Source of the DNA: Muraenolepis orangiensis
Lineage: Eukaryota > Chordata > Actinopteri > Gadiformes > Muraenolepididae
Direction: 5' to 3'
Length of the DNA: 64,000 bases
Assembly (NCBI GenBank): GCA_027704905.1
Contig: CM051004.1
Location: forward strand, 14,284,436 to 14,348,435
Both the position numbers and the translations under genes were made by a program. Within the stretch, counting starts at the first letter, position 1; each line of letters opens with the position of its first letter. The notes under the pieces are model-generated. The model saw nothing but the letters and a program-made list of their open reading frames with translations. It was not told the DNA's origin and made no database searches. Positions 1 to 9,856 of the stretch are shown here, one piece after another.

Positions 1-1
1 T

Positions 2-82
2 GCGACCTTCGACCAATACCAGTTTGCCTACAGAGCGAATAAGTCTATAGAGGATGCCATTGCTACTGCTCTTCATGCTGCA
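2..82 (+). mobile_element. LINE reverse-transcriptase fragment
   Basis: Reading from base 2 the + strand is open for 27 codons and gives a peptide containing QFAYRANKSIEDAI and TALHAA. This matches the conserved RT stretch (QFAYR-N-S--DA---ALH) of non-LTR retrotransposons of the jockey/L2/Rex type that are common in fish. The coding match stops where a TG/CG-rich simple repeat begins near 83, so this is a truncated copy. It lies in intron 14 of cachd1, antisense to the gene, and continues off the left edge. The exact clade cannot be told from 27 residues. Confidence 0.7.
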
Positions 83-136
83 TGTGTGTGTGTGCCTGTG
101 TGTGCGTGTGCGTGTGTACGTGCGTGCGTACACGCT
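83..136. repeat. Imperfect TG/CG simple repeat
   Basis: Alternating TG with CG and TACG interruptions, lying between the LINE fragment and the exon 14 donor. On the transcript strand it is a CA/CG-rich tract starting within ten bases of the donor. Confidence 0.85.
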
Positions 137-141
137 GGTAC

Positions 142-284
142 CTTGAGGCCCGGGTTAGCAATGAGGCGCGTGTTGTCGCTCAGGTAGGCCGTGTAGTGCT
201 CCACCATACGCTTGGTCTCCGGCTGACTCAGGTGCTCGTAGGGAGACGAGAAGCTGCCCGCCGACAGCATCACTGTGGGGGACT
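142..284 (-). CDS. cachd1: cachd1 exon 14 (residues 679-726)
   Basis: This exon supplies the last two bases of E679 and then residues 680-726, from SPTVMLSAGS to IANPGLK. The segment GSFSSPYEHLSQPETKRMVEHYTAYLSDNTR is typical CACHD1 sequence between the cache subdomains (shown here only as a landmark at residues 688-718). The acceptor is CCCCCAG and the donor is AAG followed by GTACCA, which departs from the consensus after GT. Phase at the 5' end is 1 and at the 3' end 0. The next expected residues (a FSVRNEV-like start of exon 15) are not in the window. Upstream, the acceptor pyrimidine tract contains a (CT)n run. Confidence 0.95.
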
Positions 285-300
285 CTGGGGGACGAGGGAG

Positions 301-338
301 AGAGAGTGAGAGTGAGAGAGAGAGAGAGAGTGAGAGGG
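301..338. repeat. (GA)n tract at exon 14 acceptor
   Basis: GA-rich on the + strand, hence a CU-rich polypyrimidine tract starting about 17 nt before the exon 14 acceptor in the transcript. Confidence 0.85.
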
Positions 339-475
339 CTGTCTACGAGAAAACAATACCATCCATCCATCTATTGTCTACCGCTAATACGGGTCGTGTT
401 GTGGAGGCAGCAGCAGAAAGCAATGCAGTCAAATTGGGTTAAGTTACTAATGGGGAACTAGTGCGACACTTGCTC

Positions 476-599
476 TGTGTGTCAGTGTGTTTGTGTGTGT
501 GTGTGGGATGCTCTGTGTGTGTATGCATGTGTGTGTGCGTGTGTATGTGCGTGTGTATGTGCGTGTGCATGTGTGCGGGTGTGTGCATGTGTGACGGCG
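476..599. repeat. Imperfect (TG)n with CG and CA interruptions
   Basis: Degenerate TG repeat in intron 13 that runs up to about 14 bases from the exon 13 donor. In the transcript it is a CA-rich tract just downstream of the 5' splice site. Confidence 0.85.
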
Positions 600-612
600 T
601 CCCGGGTCGTAC

Positions 613-781
613 CGACGGTGGCCAGCTGCCGGAAGTGCAGGCAGGAGCTGGGCTGACCCAGCAGGTCCAGCCGGTGGTAGAGGAGCTTGGAGCTGGGCGC
701 TGTGTTGAGGTTCCTCAGCTGCTTCACGGGGATCTCCGGCTGGACGTACACGATGCACAGGATGAACGAGGTGTCCTGCAC
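613..781 (-). CDS. cachd1: cachd1 exon 13 (residues 623-679)
   Basis: Encodes residues 623-678, VQDTSFILCIVYVQPEIPVK onwards to LHFRQLATV, plus the first base of E679. This is part of the extracellular cache region that follows the first Cache-like fold; the hydrophobic FILCIVYVQPEIPV strand is typical. The acceptor is CCTCAG in phase 0 and the donor is G followed by GTACGA, a weak match to GTRAGT. Length is 169 nt. Confidence 0.96.
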
Positions 782-1782
782 CTGAGGGGCCAGAGATGGT
801 TTAGATACACCTGGATTAGATTGATGCTTTACCAATCGGAAAGAGGTGTAGCTGGCATGTTTCGTTGAATTTTCCTCTCGGTGTACAACAGTTCATTCTT
901 CAGATACAGGGTTAGGTCTAATTTCGGACTTCACTTCTGATGGGTACCTGATGATAGTCAAAAAATAAAAATCGCACACACACACACACACACAGTGACT
1001 GTTTGAGACATATGAATAGCTAGTCTACCTACTGGTACCGTGACAAATATATATATAGAAAGGACCAAAGCCAGCTGCTGAATTCATGAAGAAAAATTAA
1101 ACTAAATGTGTAGTGATATGTCAAAAGCGCTTCAATATTGGCCGACAGCAGACTGGTGTCGAATGAAGTGTGATAGTTCAGCATGTGCCAAAAACACAGA
1201 AACGTCAAAAACAATTAAGGATATATGTTTTTTTAAGTGTCATTTGTCAGCCATTCGTCCCTTAAACACAACAACCTTGTGGCCAACCAGCGGGTAACGG
1301 AGCCTGTAAAGGTTTTTATAGCGCTTGGGTGTGACGGAACATGCTAGCTATCATAACTGAGGCCAAAGTTGTATTTAAGACCTTTGCTCTAGTGTTGTAC
1401 AAATACTATTTAGTAAGAAAAAGAGGAGGTGGGTGGACACCATTTTCTTTTTACCACCAGATGTGACCCTAATGATCCACTGACGTCTGACGAGACAAGC
1501 TACGGCTCGCCAAGCTATGGCTCGTACTACGCTAGAACAATAGGGCCTCTATAATAGTGAGGCAGGTTAGCCCCAGTGGCAAGCGGAAACTCAAAACCCT
1601 TATGCCACACACACACAAGAACCTTTTTATTTGCACGAGTGCGTGCACGAGCATATGTGTGTGTGCGCACGCGTGTGTGTGTGCTAAGCCGAGAACTCCA
1701 ACATGGAGACTGGAGTTCGCTAGGCTAGCGGAACCATGGACCAGTCTCCGTGTGGGAAGCAGAGCTGCTGTGGCCTCCCTAC
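782..1782. other. Intron 12, mostly unique sequence
   Basis: About 1 kb with a short (CA)n run near 976-993 and a TG/CG patch near 1650-1684. I see no gene, RNA or mobile element in it. Confidence 0.6.
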
Positions 1783-1900
1783 CAGCTTCCAGGCGTAGCT
1801 GACGTTATAGGCTTCCCTCCTGGGATTGCGGAGGCGACTGGTGTGCCAGGACAGAGAGGAGTTCAGCGGCACCGAGATCACCTGACTGCCCAGGGGCAGG
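1783..1900 (-). CDS. cachd1: cachd1 exon 12 (residues 583-622)
   Basis: Supplies the last base of S583 and residues 584-622, LPLGSQVISVPLNSSLSWHT and on to YNVSYAWKL. Two N-glycosylation sequons are visible (N596-S-S and N615-V-S), in keeping with an extracellular cache region. The acceptor is TTTACAG and the donor is CTG followed by GTAGGG, with the exon ending in phase 0. Length is 118 nt. Confidence 0.96.
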
Positions 1901-2097
1901 CTGTAAAACAGAAACAACACGGAATAAGATACAAATACAAAAGGCCTTCTCAACTAGGGTTTTAGCATGCGTGTTACCATGAGGGAGTAGTGTGTGAGAG
2001 TTTTGTTTGAGTATCATATGGACCTTAGTGAAATATTACAATATTGGTTGGATACATAAATATAAACCCAGATGTTTTGCTCAGCCCGATACTATTA

Positions 2098-2243
<146 letters not shown>

Positions 2244-2409
2244 AATATAACCACCAAGGTGTCCGACTCCGTACATCACTTTTGAGTTCTGATGTTGCTG
2301 ACGGACACACGGAGGTGAAAACATGACCTCTGGACCAGCTTCAATGGCGGCGGTAACAAAAAAGAAACCAGTTGTTGATGTTTTACTCAGCCTGATTCTT
2401 CTACCTGAT

Positions 2410-2450
2410 TCTTCTACTACTACGACTACTACGACTACTACGACTACAAG
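2410..2450. repeat. Short 9-bp tandem repeat (CTACTACGA)
   Basis: About four copies of CTACTACGA in intron 11. Confidence 0.85.
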
Positions 2451-2585
2451 ACGGTACCCCTACTAACTATACAGCCCGTTCAAAGTAGTAAGTGAATGAC
2501 AGCTGCGAGCAAACAGGAAGAGCTAGCAAACAGCCAATACGTTTCACGGTCTTACTAAAGCGCCGGGCGGTAAAGATACCAGCCC

Positions 2586-2610
2586 GTCTGTCTGTCTGTC
2601 TGTCTGTCTG
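2586..2610. repeat. (TCTG)n microsatellite
   Basis: About six TCTG units in intron 11, starting 14 nt past the exon 11 donor; reads as CAGA repeats in the transcript. Confidence 0.95.
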
Positions 2611-2623
2611 CCCACCAACCCAC

Positions 2624-2747
2624 CTGAGGATGTTCTGCCTCACGGCGGGGAACCCCGGGATGTTCTCGTAGTGGATGACGTCGGTGTGCAGCGGGGGCTC
2701 AGACATCAGGTAGGGCCGCGCCAGAGACGGGTGCATCAGGGTGTAGC
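2624..2747 (-). CDS. cachd1: cachd1 exon 11 (residues 542-583)
   Basis: Encodes the last two bases of G542, residues 543-582 (YTLMHPSLARPYLMSEPPLH to AVRQNIL) and the first two bases of S583. Together with exon 10 it forms the Cache-type motif that ends FLIDDKG-YTLMHP, where a beta strand is followed by the HP turn. The acceptor is CTTTAG and the donor AG followed by GTGGGT. Length is 124 nt, so skipping would shift the frame. Inverted dinucleotide arrays flank it. Confidence 0.97.
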
Positions 2748-2779
2748 CTAAAGGGAGACACGTCCATTCAGAATTGTAA

Positions 2780-2815
2780 CATTAATAACATAATAATAAC
2801 AACAACAACAACAAC
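2780..2815. repeat. AT-rich (AAT/AAC)n trinucleotide tract
   Basis: Short run of AAT then AAC repeats in intron 10, about 35 nt upstream of the exon 11 acceptor in transcript sense. Confidence 0.8.
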
Positions 2816-2885
2816 AGGACACAACAGGGGGGGACGGGACAACCAGCCAGTACCCCTGAACACAGCAGCTCAGAAGAGTAAACGG

Positions 2886-3028
<143 letters not shown>

Positions 3029-3146
3029 CCTCTATAAACAGCTCTGTGAGTGCGAGAGCCTGAAGAGGGGGGGGGGGGTAAAGCCATGTGTGTTACAAAC
3101 TGTAAACAAACAGCAACTCTTGGCTCCCGTCCACAGCCCTGCCTGA

Positions 3147-3150
<4 letters not shown>

Positions 3151-3190
<40 letters not shown>
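3151..3190. repeat. (TG)20 microsatellite
   Basis: Second, shorter TG array in intron 10 in the same orientation as the one at 2889. Confidence 0.98.
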
Positions 3191-3193
<3 letters not shown>

Positions 3194-3453
3194 CCAAGTA
3201 CATCAAGTATCAGAGCAAGCAGCTGGCACCAGCAGGTGCTGCTTCTTCCTCACTTAGGATAATGTATCCCTTTCTCTTCAACAGCACCACCCACCCACCC
3301 GTAGTACCTCACACTTTGGTTGGCCGCTTTATTTATATATCAAATATTTAATAATTCCCAACAATCAAAATGTCCCCAAAATGTAAAACATTGTGGCAAA
3401 ATAAGCCCTCGTTTCCTGCCCTGATATTTAGACCAATCGGCAGCCTCCCATCA

Positions 3454-3669
<216 letters not shown>

Positions 3670-3779
3670 GCAGCAATACTACAATACCTAGTTACATGTT
3701 TACATCACACCTTTGTATGTGTATATATCTCTAAATTGCACTACTTGGACATGCATGGGTCACTGAAATATGTCTCATA

Positions 3780-4196
3780 GGTTACAGTGATTATACATAT
3801 TTATATATATACTGTATATAAATTGTTTTATATATAAACACTCATATTTGCCAATTTAAATATGTTTATTTAGTTTATTAAATTAAATTTGATTCTTCAA
3901 TTGGTGTTGTGTGTAAAGAGCGGGAGGATTGCGACACAATTTAGTTGTAGTTGCACGCAATGACAATAAAGGCCTTCTGATACTACTGCGATATTCCTCC
4001 GCCTTCCGTTCCTAAGACAACATGCGGTCAATTGTCTTATTCACCCTCGTACCAATATCAATGAACTGACCAGTTCCAAAAAACACAGGAAAACTGACTT
4101 TTGAAAACGAAGAGAAGCAAGTTGTGTTGATGCCTGGGACCAGTTAGGAGTCTGTGTGCGTGTGCATGCGTGTCAGTGTCAGTGTCAGTGTCTGAC
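3780..4196. other. AT-rich intron 10 sequence with a repeat-like tail
   Basis: AT-rich DNA with a phrase ATGACAATAAAGGCC near 3960-3975 that resembles the 3' tail of several fish interspersed repeats. Near 4170-4192 are four GTCAGT-type hexamers next to the exon 10 donor. No gene is seen. Confidence 0.45.
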
Positions 4197-4346
4197 CTTT
4201 GTCGTCGATGAGGAAGGTGTAGGAGGCCAGTGAGTCCTGGTAGTAGGTGACGTCCTCCAGGATGTAGGCCAGGTTCACGTCCACACCGACCACGCCCAGC
4301 AGCAGGTTGCCGAAGTAGCACGGCCGGCTCACTGTCATGATGAAGC
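4197..4346 (-). CDS. cachd1: cachd1 exon 10 (residues 492-542), Cache region
   Basis: Encodes the last two bases of G492, residues 493-541 (FIMTVSRPCYFGNLLLGVVG to TFLIDDK) and the first base of G542. The run GNLLLGVVGVDVNLAYI followed by SYTFLIDDKG is the classic Cache/PAS-like strand-helix-strand signature shared with alpha2delta proteins and bacterial chemoreceptors. Strong conservation with the mammalian protein (from memory) makes this the best diagnostic exon. The acceptor is GCGCAG and the donor G followed by GTCAGA, a weak 5' splice site. Confidence 0.97.
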
Positions 4347-4408
4347 CTGCGCGGCACACGCCAGAGGTTGACCGTACATTGCATTACATTGCATTACATT
4401 GCAGTGAT

Positions 4409-4515
4409 TTAGCACAGGGGTTCCCAATGTGGGGGTCCCGCGACCACCCCGAGGGTGGGTCCCACGACCACACCCGAGGGTGGGTCGCGGGACCCCGAGG
4501 GTGGGTCGCGAGATG
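4409..4515. mobile_element. Possible hAT-like non-autonomous element remnant
   Basis: The phrase CAGGGGTTCCCAATGTGGG near 4417-4435 followed by three spaced copies of GAGGGTGGGTC looks like the end of hAT-type non-autonomous elements in vertebrates. No matching far terminus or target duplication was identified, so the call is tentative. Confidence 0.35.
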
Positions 4516-4559
4516 ATTTCAGAATCCTCTTGATGAGGTGTTTTTTATTATTTTTTTAA

Positions 4560-4600
4560 TTATAATTTGTATTATTATTATTATTGTTAATAATAACGTG
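4560..4600. repeat. AT-rich (TTA)n tract
   Basis: ATTATTATT repeats within low-complexity AT-rich DNA of intron 9. Confidence 0.7.
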
Positions 4601-4779
4601 TGCATAGATATTTTTATTATGTAAGTCTGTTTAATATGTAAGGGTGACAAATAAAGGAATTCTGATTCCGACAGATTCACGACAGTATCATTTGCAGCTG
4701 AAAAAAAGCCACACACATTGATCGCGATCGCAATTACCCCCCCCCCCCCCACACACACACACGTTGTACTTCACGATCG

Positions 4780-4925
4780 CGATTGACAAGAACGTCATAA
4801 GTGCATTCATCATAGCCATAGGGCAAGAGAACTACTGGTCACCAGAAATCAAAAGTGCATCTCCTTCCTAACAAGCCTCCGAGAGCAGAACCAGTGCTGC
4901 TCAGGTAAAGTACAATAAGTTGGCT
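4780..4925 (+). mobile_element. Interspersed fish repeat, copy 1
   Basis: Contains AAGTGCATTCATCA, then a stretch ending GAACCAGTGCTGCTCAGGTAA and AAAGTACAATAAGTT. The same ordered phrases recur at 6450-6660 in intron 8, showing an interspersed family. I recognise the type (a dispersed fish element with TTTAGCAGACGC and ATCCAAAGC-ACTTACAAT) but cannot name the superfamily. Confidence 0.5.
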
Positions 4926-5502
4926 CCCTAGATTATACACAATAAATACTGTACATCAAACGAAGGGGCGATGACAAATAGTGAAGCCCTTTCACTCCCG
5001 GCCCGCTCGCCCGAGCTCAAGTTACGAGTATTTTAAGGGATGGGTACAGAGAAGAGAAGGCTTCAAGTGATTCACTTAAGATGAGGCACATCCCCAGCCA
5101 CACCTAACGCAGAAAGCTAGCTTAGGGCTATCTCTGCAGCCTGTCAGCCCCAAGCAATTCATGCAGTGAATCTAGCTACGGTAAAAACCCTGCGTACCGT
5201 GAAGTCGATATTATCCACCGCATATAAACTAGAAAATACTAAAATACAAATATACTTTCAGTACACTTTCTGTAACAGTTAGAGCAAGTATGTATACTGT
5301 ATGTATTTAGTACAGACAACCCATTTGGCAGAATGGGGCGGATAATAATCTGTGCCAAAAATAAAATTGTAAATACAATTAACGGGTAGAAAATACACAG
5401 TAAAAGCAACACATTTCAACCCCAAACTAATTTTGTCATTCCGAAATCTCGTCATTCCGGAATCTCACACACGTGCACAATCGTTTCGAACGTCCCATTT
5501 AT

Positions 5503-5944
5503 ACCGTTTTCACACTGGGCTAAAATACGGTATTTGCGGCACGGCTTTTGCTTTCACACTGGCAAGTAATGCGCATTCACTACCCAACTAGTGCGCATTA
5601 ACTAATCCACCTTGGGTTTAAGTAACTAGTTTGTGTGCAAAGTAACTAGTTTGTGTGCAAAGCAATACCACTACTACGGGTTTCACTTCCCTTGTGTGTG
5701 TGTGTGAACAGAATCTTTAATGCGCATTACTTTCACTTCACACAAAACTTACCAGTCTCCTAATTGAATGCGCATTCGCTTCTCTATCGTGTGTGAACAG
5801 AAAACCTGGTATCGAGTGCGCAGCGAATTGCAAATTAGAAGAGAGTGTGAACCATAAGTGTATTCGATGCGCACCAACTAATACGGTATAGACTCCCATA
5901 TTAACTAACACGGGAGTCGATACCGTATGCAGTGTGAAAACGGT
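5503..5944. mobile_element. MITE-like element with 15-bp terminal inverted repeats
   Basis: The left end ACCGTTTTCACACTG (5503-5517) is the exact reverse complement of the right end (5930-5944). The 442-bp interior has no coding potential and carries the palindrome AATGCGCATT at 5568-5577, 5719-5728 and 5767-5776, plus partial copies such as 5592-5599. These features fit a non-autonomous DNA transposon. The flanks (TTTAT on the left, TTTAG on the right) do not give a clear target duplication, so the superfamily is open. It lies in intron 9 with its right end about 33 bp from the exon 9 donor. Confidence 0.65.
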
Positions 5945-5977
5945 TTTAGTTAGTTTAAAGTGGGCTCGCCGTCCTAC

Positions 5978-6241
5978 CGTCTCCCATGGGGTCGGTGTAG
6001 GGCAGGCTGAAGCGGGCCAGGTCTATCATGCGGTTGGACAGGTTGATGTAGAAGCGGCCCACCGACGTCTCCAGGTTGCTGAGCTGGTTCAGCACCATCA
6101 TGCTGCCCTTCACCACCGGCGGCGAGGAGGAAGAGGCGCGCTCGCGGTCGCGCTCGCGGCCCCGCTCCACGCTGTACTTAACGGAGTTCTGCTCCGCCAG
6201 GTCCCGGAGAAACGCCAGCTCATTGAGCCCCGTCACGCCCT
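5978..6241 (-). CDS. cachd1: cachd1 exon 9 (residues 404-492), end of VWA region
   Basis: Encodes the last two bases of E404, residues 405-491 (GVTGLNELAFLRDLAEQNSV to YTDPMGD) and one base of G492. GLNELAFLRDLAEQNSVKYSV and KGSMMVLNQLSNLETSVGRF are typical CACHD1 blocks (residues 408-428 and 448-467). Between them is an Arg/Ser-rich stretch, ERGRERDRERASSSSPPVV, at residues 429-447. It is about ten residues longer than I recall in the human protein and is encoded by a CGCTCGCGG-type repetitive patch at about 6126-6168. One sequon is present (N470-L-S). The acceptor is ATCAG after a long C/T tract; the donor is G followed by GTAGGA. Confidence 0.96.
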
Positions 6242-6244
6242 CTG

Positions 6245-6302
6245 ATGGAGGGAGGGAGGGAGGGGGGGAGGGAGGGAGGGGGGGGGGGGGGAGACAGAGA
6301 GA
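6245..6302. repeat. GGGA/poly-G purine tract at exon 9 acceptor
   Basis: GGGA repeats and a long G run on the + strand, read as a C/U-rich polypyrimidine tract immediately before the exon 9 acceptor. The G strand could fold as a quadruplex. Confidence 0.85.
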
Positions 6303-6448
6303 GAACATTTAGATGTTGTGAATATGTGGCCTGTGAAACTGTGACTGTGATGAAGGGATGTAGAAATACAAATCGGATTTACTTTTCAGATCACTTTTTT
6401 CCCTATTTTATACTTGTCCGTCAGCAAATAGGACCAGCTCTCCTTTAC

Positions 6449-6660
6449 ATTAAAGTAATTTAGCAGACGCCTTTATCCAAAGCAACTTACAATAGTGTGC
6501 TGAACAAAGGAAGGTAAGAGAACAAACTCATCACCAGAAGTCATTTAATTCCCAACAAGACTCCAAGAACTGAACCAGTGCTCAGGTAAAAGTACAATAA
6601 GTTCAGGTAAAAGTAGATGAAGGTAAAAGTACAATAAGTTCAGGTAAAAGTACAGTAAGG
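6449..6660 (+). mobile_element. Interspersed fish repeat, copy 2
   Basis: Starts ATTTAGCAGACGCCTTTATCC and AAGCAACTTACAATAGTG, a phrase I know from many fish genomes. It goes on to AAGAACTGAACCAGTGCTCAG and repeats of AGTACAATAAGTTCAGGTAAA. It matches the copy at 4780-4925. Confidence 0.6.
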
Positions 6661-6667
6661 GAAAGAA

Positions 6668-6722
6668 GACTCAAGATTCAAGATTTGTATTTGCCATATG
6701 CAACTAGTGCAATGGAACGCTT
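6668..6722 (-). mobile_element. 3' tail of a dispersed fish repeat (minus orientation)
   Basis: CAAGATTCAAGATTTGTATTTGCCATATGCAA followed by ATGGAACGCTTACT is a near match, in reverse complement, to 47400-47462. A related tail occurs at 41195-41255. A LINE 3' end is the most likely source. Confidence 0.45.
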
Positions 6723-6729
6723 ACTATAC

Positions 6730-8045
6730 AACACTATAACCATACTGTACACAATCAAAAGAACAATGAAAAGAACAATAACGTGATGGATGATAATATA
6801 TACATATATATATACTGTATATGTGTTTAATTGTGCAAAAGGCATTTAAAAGCATTTCAAGTGCCAGCAGTGCAGCAGCATCATGAATACAGAAGAAGAG
6901 CACGTTTGTGTTGCATTGTGGGCCAACTAACAACTTATCTTTCCAGAATATGCTTCTCATTTGTTGTGACAACTGCATTCATTGTTTTAGGACAAAGAAA
7001 AAAACGACAGTATGTATGGCTGGTGTCCATGTCCAAAAGATCATTTGAGCCTCGACAGAAGTTCTGGCTTTGAGGGCCTTGGGACCTGGGGGCCCCGAGG
7101 TCACGGACGCTATCTGGCGTCTATTGTACAAACAAACACCTCATCGTATCTCTATAAAGCCATCCATAATGCATCAAAGCCAATACTGCAATAACTGCCA
7201 ATACCCGGCAATAATCCTAACTTTGTACCGGGCTGGGCTGGGAGCCGGCCTCTGCCAGGCCCAGAGGTCGCTGTAGAGGACGAGAGACTGGCCCCGTTTC
7301 GCAGCTGCTCAACTGGAACGTCATGTTAGAAATCCTGCTAGAAGCCCGCCGGGACCCCCAGAATAAAGGGACTCCAGTCACCGGTTGGCGTTGAACCAGG
7401 TCGCAGGGTCCGCTGAACGGAGGGTTCAGAGGGTCCACTGTTGATCACGGTCGCCAGGCGGCACATCGAGACGACCGCTAAGTGATTCCGTCTAGTTTCA
7501 TCGCGAACAAACGCAACTAGACAATCTGCTTACCCGTGGTAAACACACAGGTACTCTGGTTTGAGACGTTTTCAGACACTCTTAATGTGTCTGAATGCAG
7601 TCACACGGCAGGGTTAAGTGAAGAAATTGTAATAATAATAATTGTAATAATAATGTGTGAGTTTTCAGTTAAATATATATATATAGACTGCAACGTACCA
7701 CACACACAAAGTGTTCCACAAAACTGGAACAGAACCACTATATTCACCTAATTTATTATTAACCTTTCATGGATATAAAATGCAAATAAACTTGGAGCAT
7801 GACAGATTGCTCTATGATTTTCATCCAAGTGCTCTTAAACAAAGGCAGGGCACACACACGCACAAACACACACACTCTCTCTGATCTCTTGCCCTTTCAG
7901 ATGTTTCACATTTCCTTAATGCTAAAATGTTATGTATGTTTTCTGTGTGTGTGTGTGTGTGTGGTGTGGTGTGTGTGTGTGCAAAAGAGATGATGACAAG
8001 GAGACAGCACCACACCTCTGTTTCCCCTCTCTCTCTTACTCACTC
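6730..8045. other. Intron 8 stretch without recognised genes
   Basis: Mixed unique sequence with short (AT)n near 6800-6820, an ATT/AAT patch near 7630-7655 and a TG patch near 7942-7981. No coding or RNA gene recognised. Confidence 0.5.
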
Positions 8046-8048
8046 AGT

Positions 8049-8195
<147 letters not shown>

Positions 8196-8950
8196 TAGCT
8201 CACAACATTCTGCAGTGTTTCGCGGCGTAAGGTCATGACTTGAGAAGCTTCAACAGACACGGGCACCGGCATGTTCCGTTGGGACGGTTCCAGAGGTTAA
8301 AAATAGACCAAATCCTTACCACGGGTAAAGAGATTATGTTCCAATTAGATCCCCTAATAGACCCAGAGAGTCTCCCCCCCCTGATCACACATCACAGCCT
8401 TCCCACTACCAGGCAGAGGCAGCTGCTGCGGGGGCTGTGTGTGTGTGTGTGTGTGTTTTGGTAGCTCATCACCGTGTGGTTCACAAGATCCCCATCGGGT
8501 ATCTCAGATTCCTAATGTCGCATTAGGGGGCACACAGTTGGACCGGGTCTCGGAAAAATTTCATTCAATATGTCAAGAGGTTCTCTTTAGATGGTAGATC
8601 GGCCAGAAAAACCGCTTAAAAAAAAAAGAAATAACAAAACAAGAAAAAAACGTTTCATCACAATAACTGAATACGGCTAACTTGGATCAGTGTCGCAAGC
8701 TTCCGAGTGAAACAAGACGTCAGAGCGTGACAGGATGTAGGAGCAATAGGGCAGGGGTGCGTCGTCCTCGGGGTTGAAGGCTCCGACCGCGGGAGTGCTG
8801 GAGGCGTTAAGTTAACCACAAAAATCTGTTTTCTTCCAGTCCTAACACGCTTCGTTCGATGTCTGCGTTATTTTGAGACACTATTTTTAAAAGTTACACG
8901 ATGAACGCTTTTCAGTGTATGATATCGTAGGTCCTACACAATATATACTG

Positions 8951-9140
8951 GTGGCAGTATAGGTCAGGAGGTACAGCGGTCGCCTCACAACCGGTTGCTG
9001 GTTGGATCCCGACAAAAACCTGTCTAGGTGTCCTTGAGCAAGAGACCCTAACCCTAAAACTGCTCCCGACATGCTGGCTGGATGACTTGTAAAGAGATTT
9101 GGATAAAAGCGCTATATAAAAACATCCATTACCATTACTA
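8951..9140 (+). mobile_element. tRNA-derived SINE, degenerate copy
   Basis: The head GGCAGTATAGGTCAGGAGGT and a B-box remnant CTGGTTGGATCCC are followed by TGTCCTTGAGCAAGAGACCC. The tail is TTTGGATAAAAGCGCTATAT and CCATTACCATTAC. It is the same family as the better copy at 33558-33830, with a shortened body. Its tail directly abuts the minisatellite at 9142. Confidence 0.8.
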
Positions 9141-9141
9141 T

Positions 9142-9729
9142 ATGAGGGCGTAGGTGAGAGCCTACAGTACATGAGGGCGTAGGTGAGAGCCTACAGTACA
9201 TGAGGGCGTAGGTGAGAGCCTACAGTACATGAGGGCGTAGGTGAGAGCCTACGTACATGAGGGCGTAGGTGAGAGCCTACAGTACATGAGGGCGTAGGTG
9301 AGAGCCTACAGTACATGAGGGCGTAGGTGAGAGCCTACAGTACATGAGGGCGTAGGTGAGAGCCTACAGTACATGAGGGCGTAGGTGAGAGCTTACAGTA
9401 TATACATGAGGGTGTAGGTGAGAGCTTACAGTATACGAGGGCGTAGGTGAGAGCCTACAGTACATGAGGGTGTAGGTGAGAGCTTACAGTACATGAGGGC
9501 GTAGGTGAGAGCTTACAGTACATGAGGGCGTAGGTGAGAGCTTACAGTATATACATGAGGGTGTAGGTGAGGCCCTACCGTTCATGAGGGCGTAGGTGAG
9601 AGCTTACAGTATATACATGAGGGTGTAGGTGAGAGCTTACAGTATATACATGAGGGCGTAGGTGAGAGCTTACAGTATATACATGAGGGTGTAGGTGAGG
9701 CCCTACCGTTCATGAGGGCGTAGGTGAGG
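9142..9729. repeat. 29/33-bp minisatellite derived from the end of exon 8
   Basis: About 20 intronic units of ATGAGGGCGTAGGTGAG plus a spacer (GCCTACAGTAC, or GCTTACAGTATATAC in longer units). On the transcript strand each unit contains CTCACCTACGCCCTCATG, which is identical to the coding sequence at the 3' end of exon 8 (residues LTYALM). The last repeat is the exon itself. One unit (about 9573-9600) also holds a second copy of the exon 8 splice donor and following intron bases. Confidence 0.95.
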
Positions 9730-9856
9730 ATCATGACAGAGTTGTTGAGGTAGCGGTTCTCCTCGCGGACCACGCTGAGCGTGGCCCTCTTCTCCTGCTC
9801 CGAGGTCTCCCGCGTGGTGACGCCCGACGACAGGTAGATGATCACCATGTCCGTGG
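9707..9856 (-). CDS. cachd1: cachd1 exon 8 (residues 354-404), VWA domain
   Basis: Encodes the last two bases of T354, residues 355-403 (TDMVIIYLSSGVTTRETSEQ to MILTYALMN) and the first base of E404. DMVIIYLSSG is a VWA core strand and NNSVMILTYAL the next one, with a sequon at N391-N-S. The acceptor is CTTTTAG and the donor G followed by GTAGGG. The last 18 coding bases before AACG recur about 20 times in the intron as a minisatellite. Confidence 0.97.

Noticed and set aside
9049..9060. Telomere-like CCCTAACCCTAA
   Set aside because: Two units only, inside a SINE body that also occurs at 33665 in the sister copy; not an interstitial telomere.
9142..9729. CRISPR-like array
   Set aside because: Units of 29-33 bp are tandem with no unique spacers, in a eukaryotic intron; this is a minisatellite.
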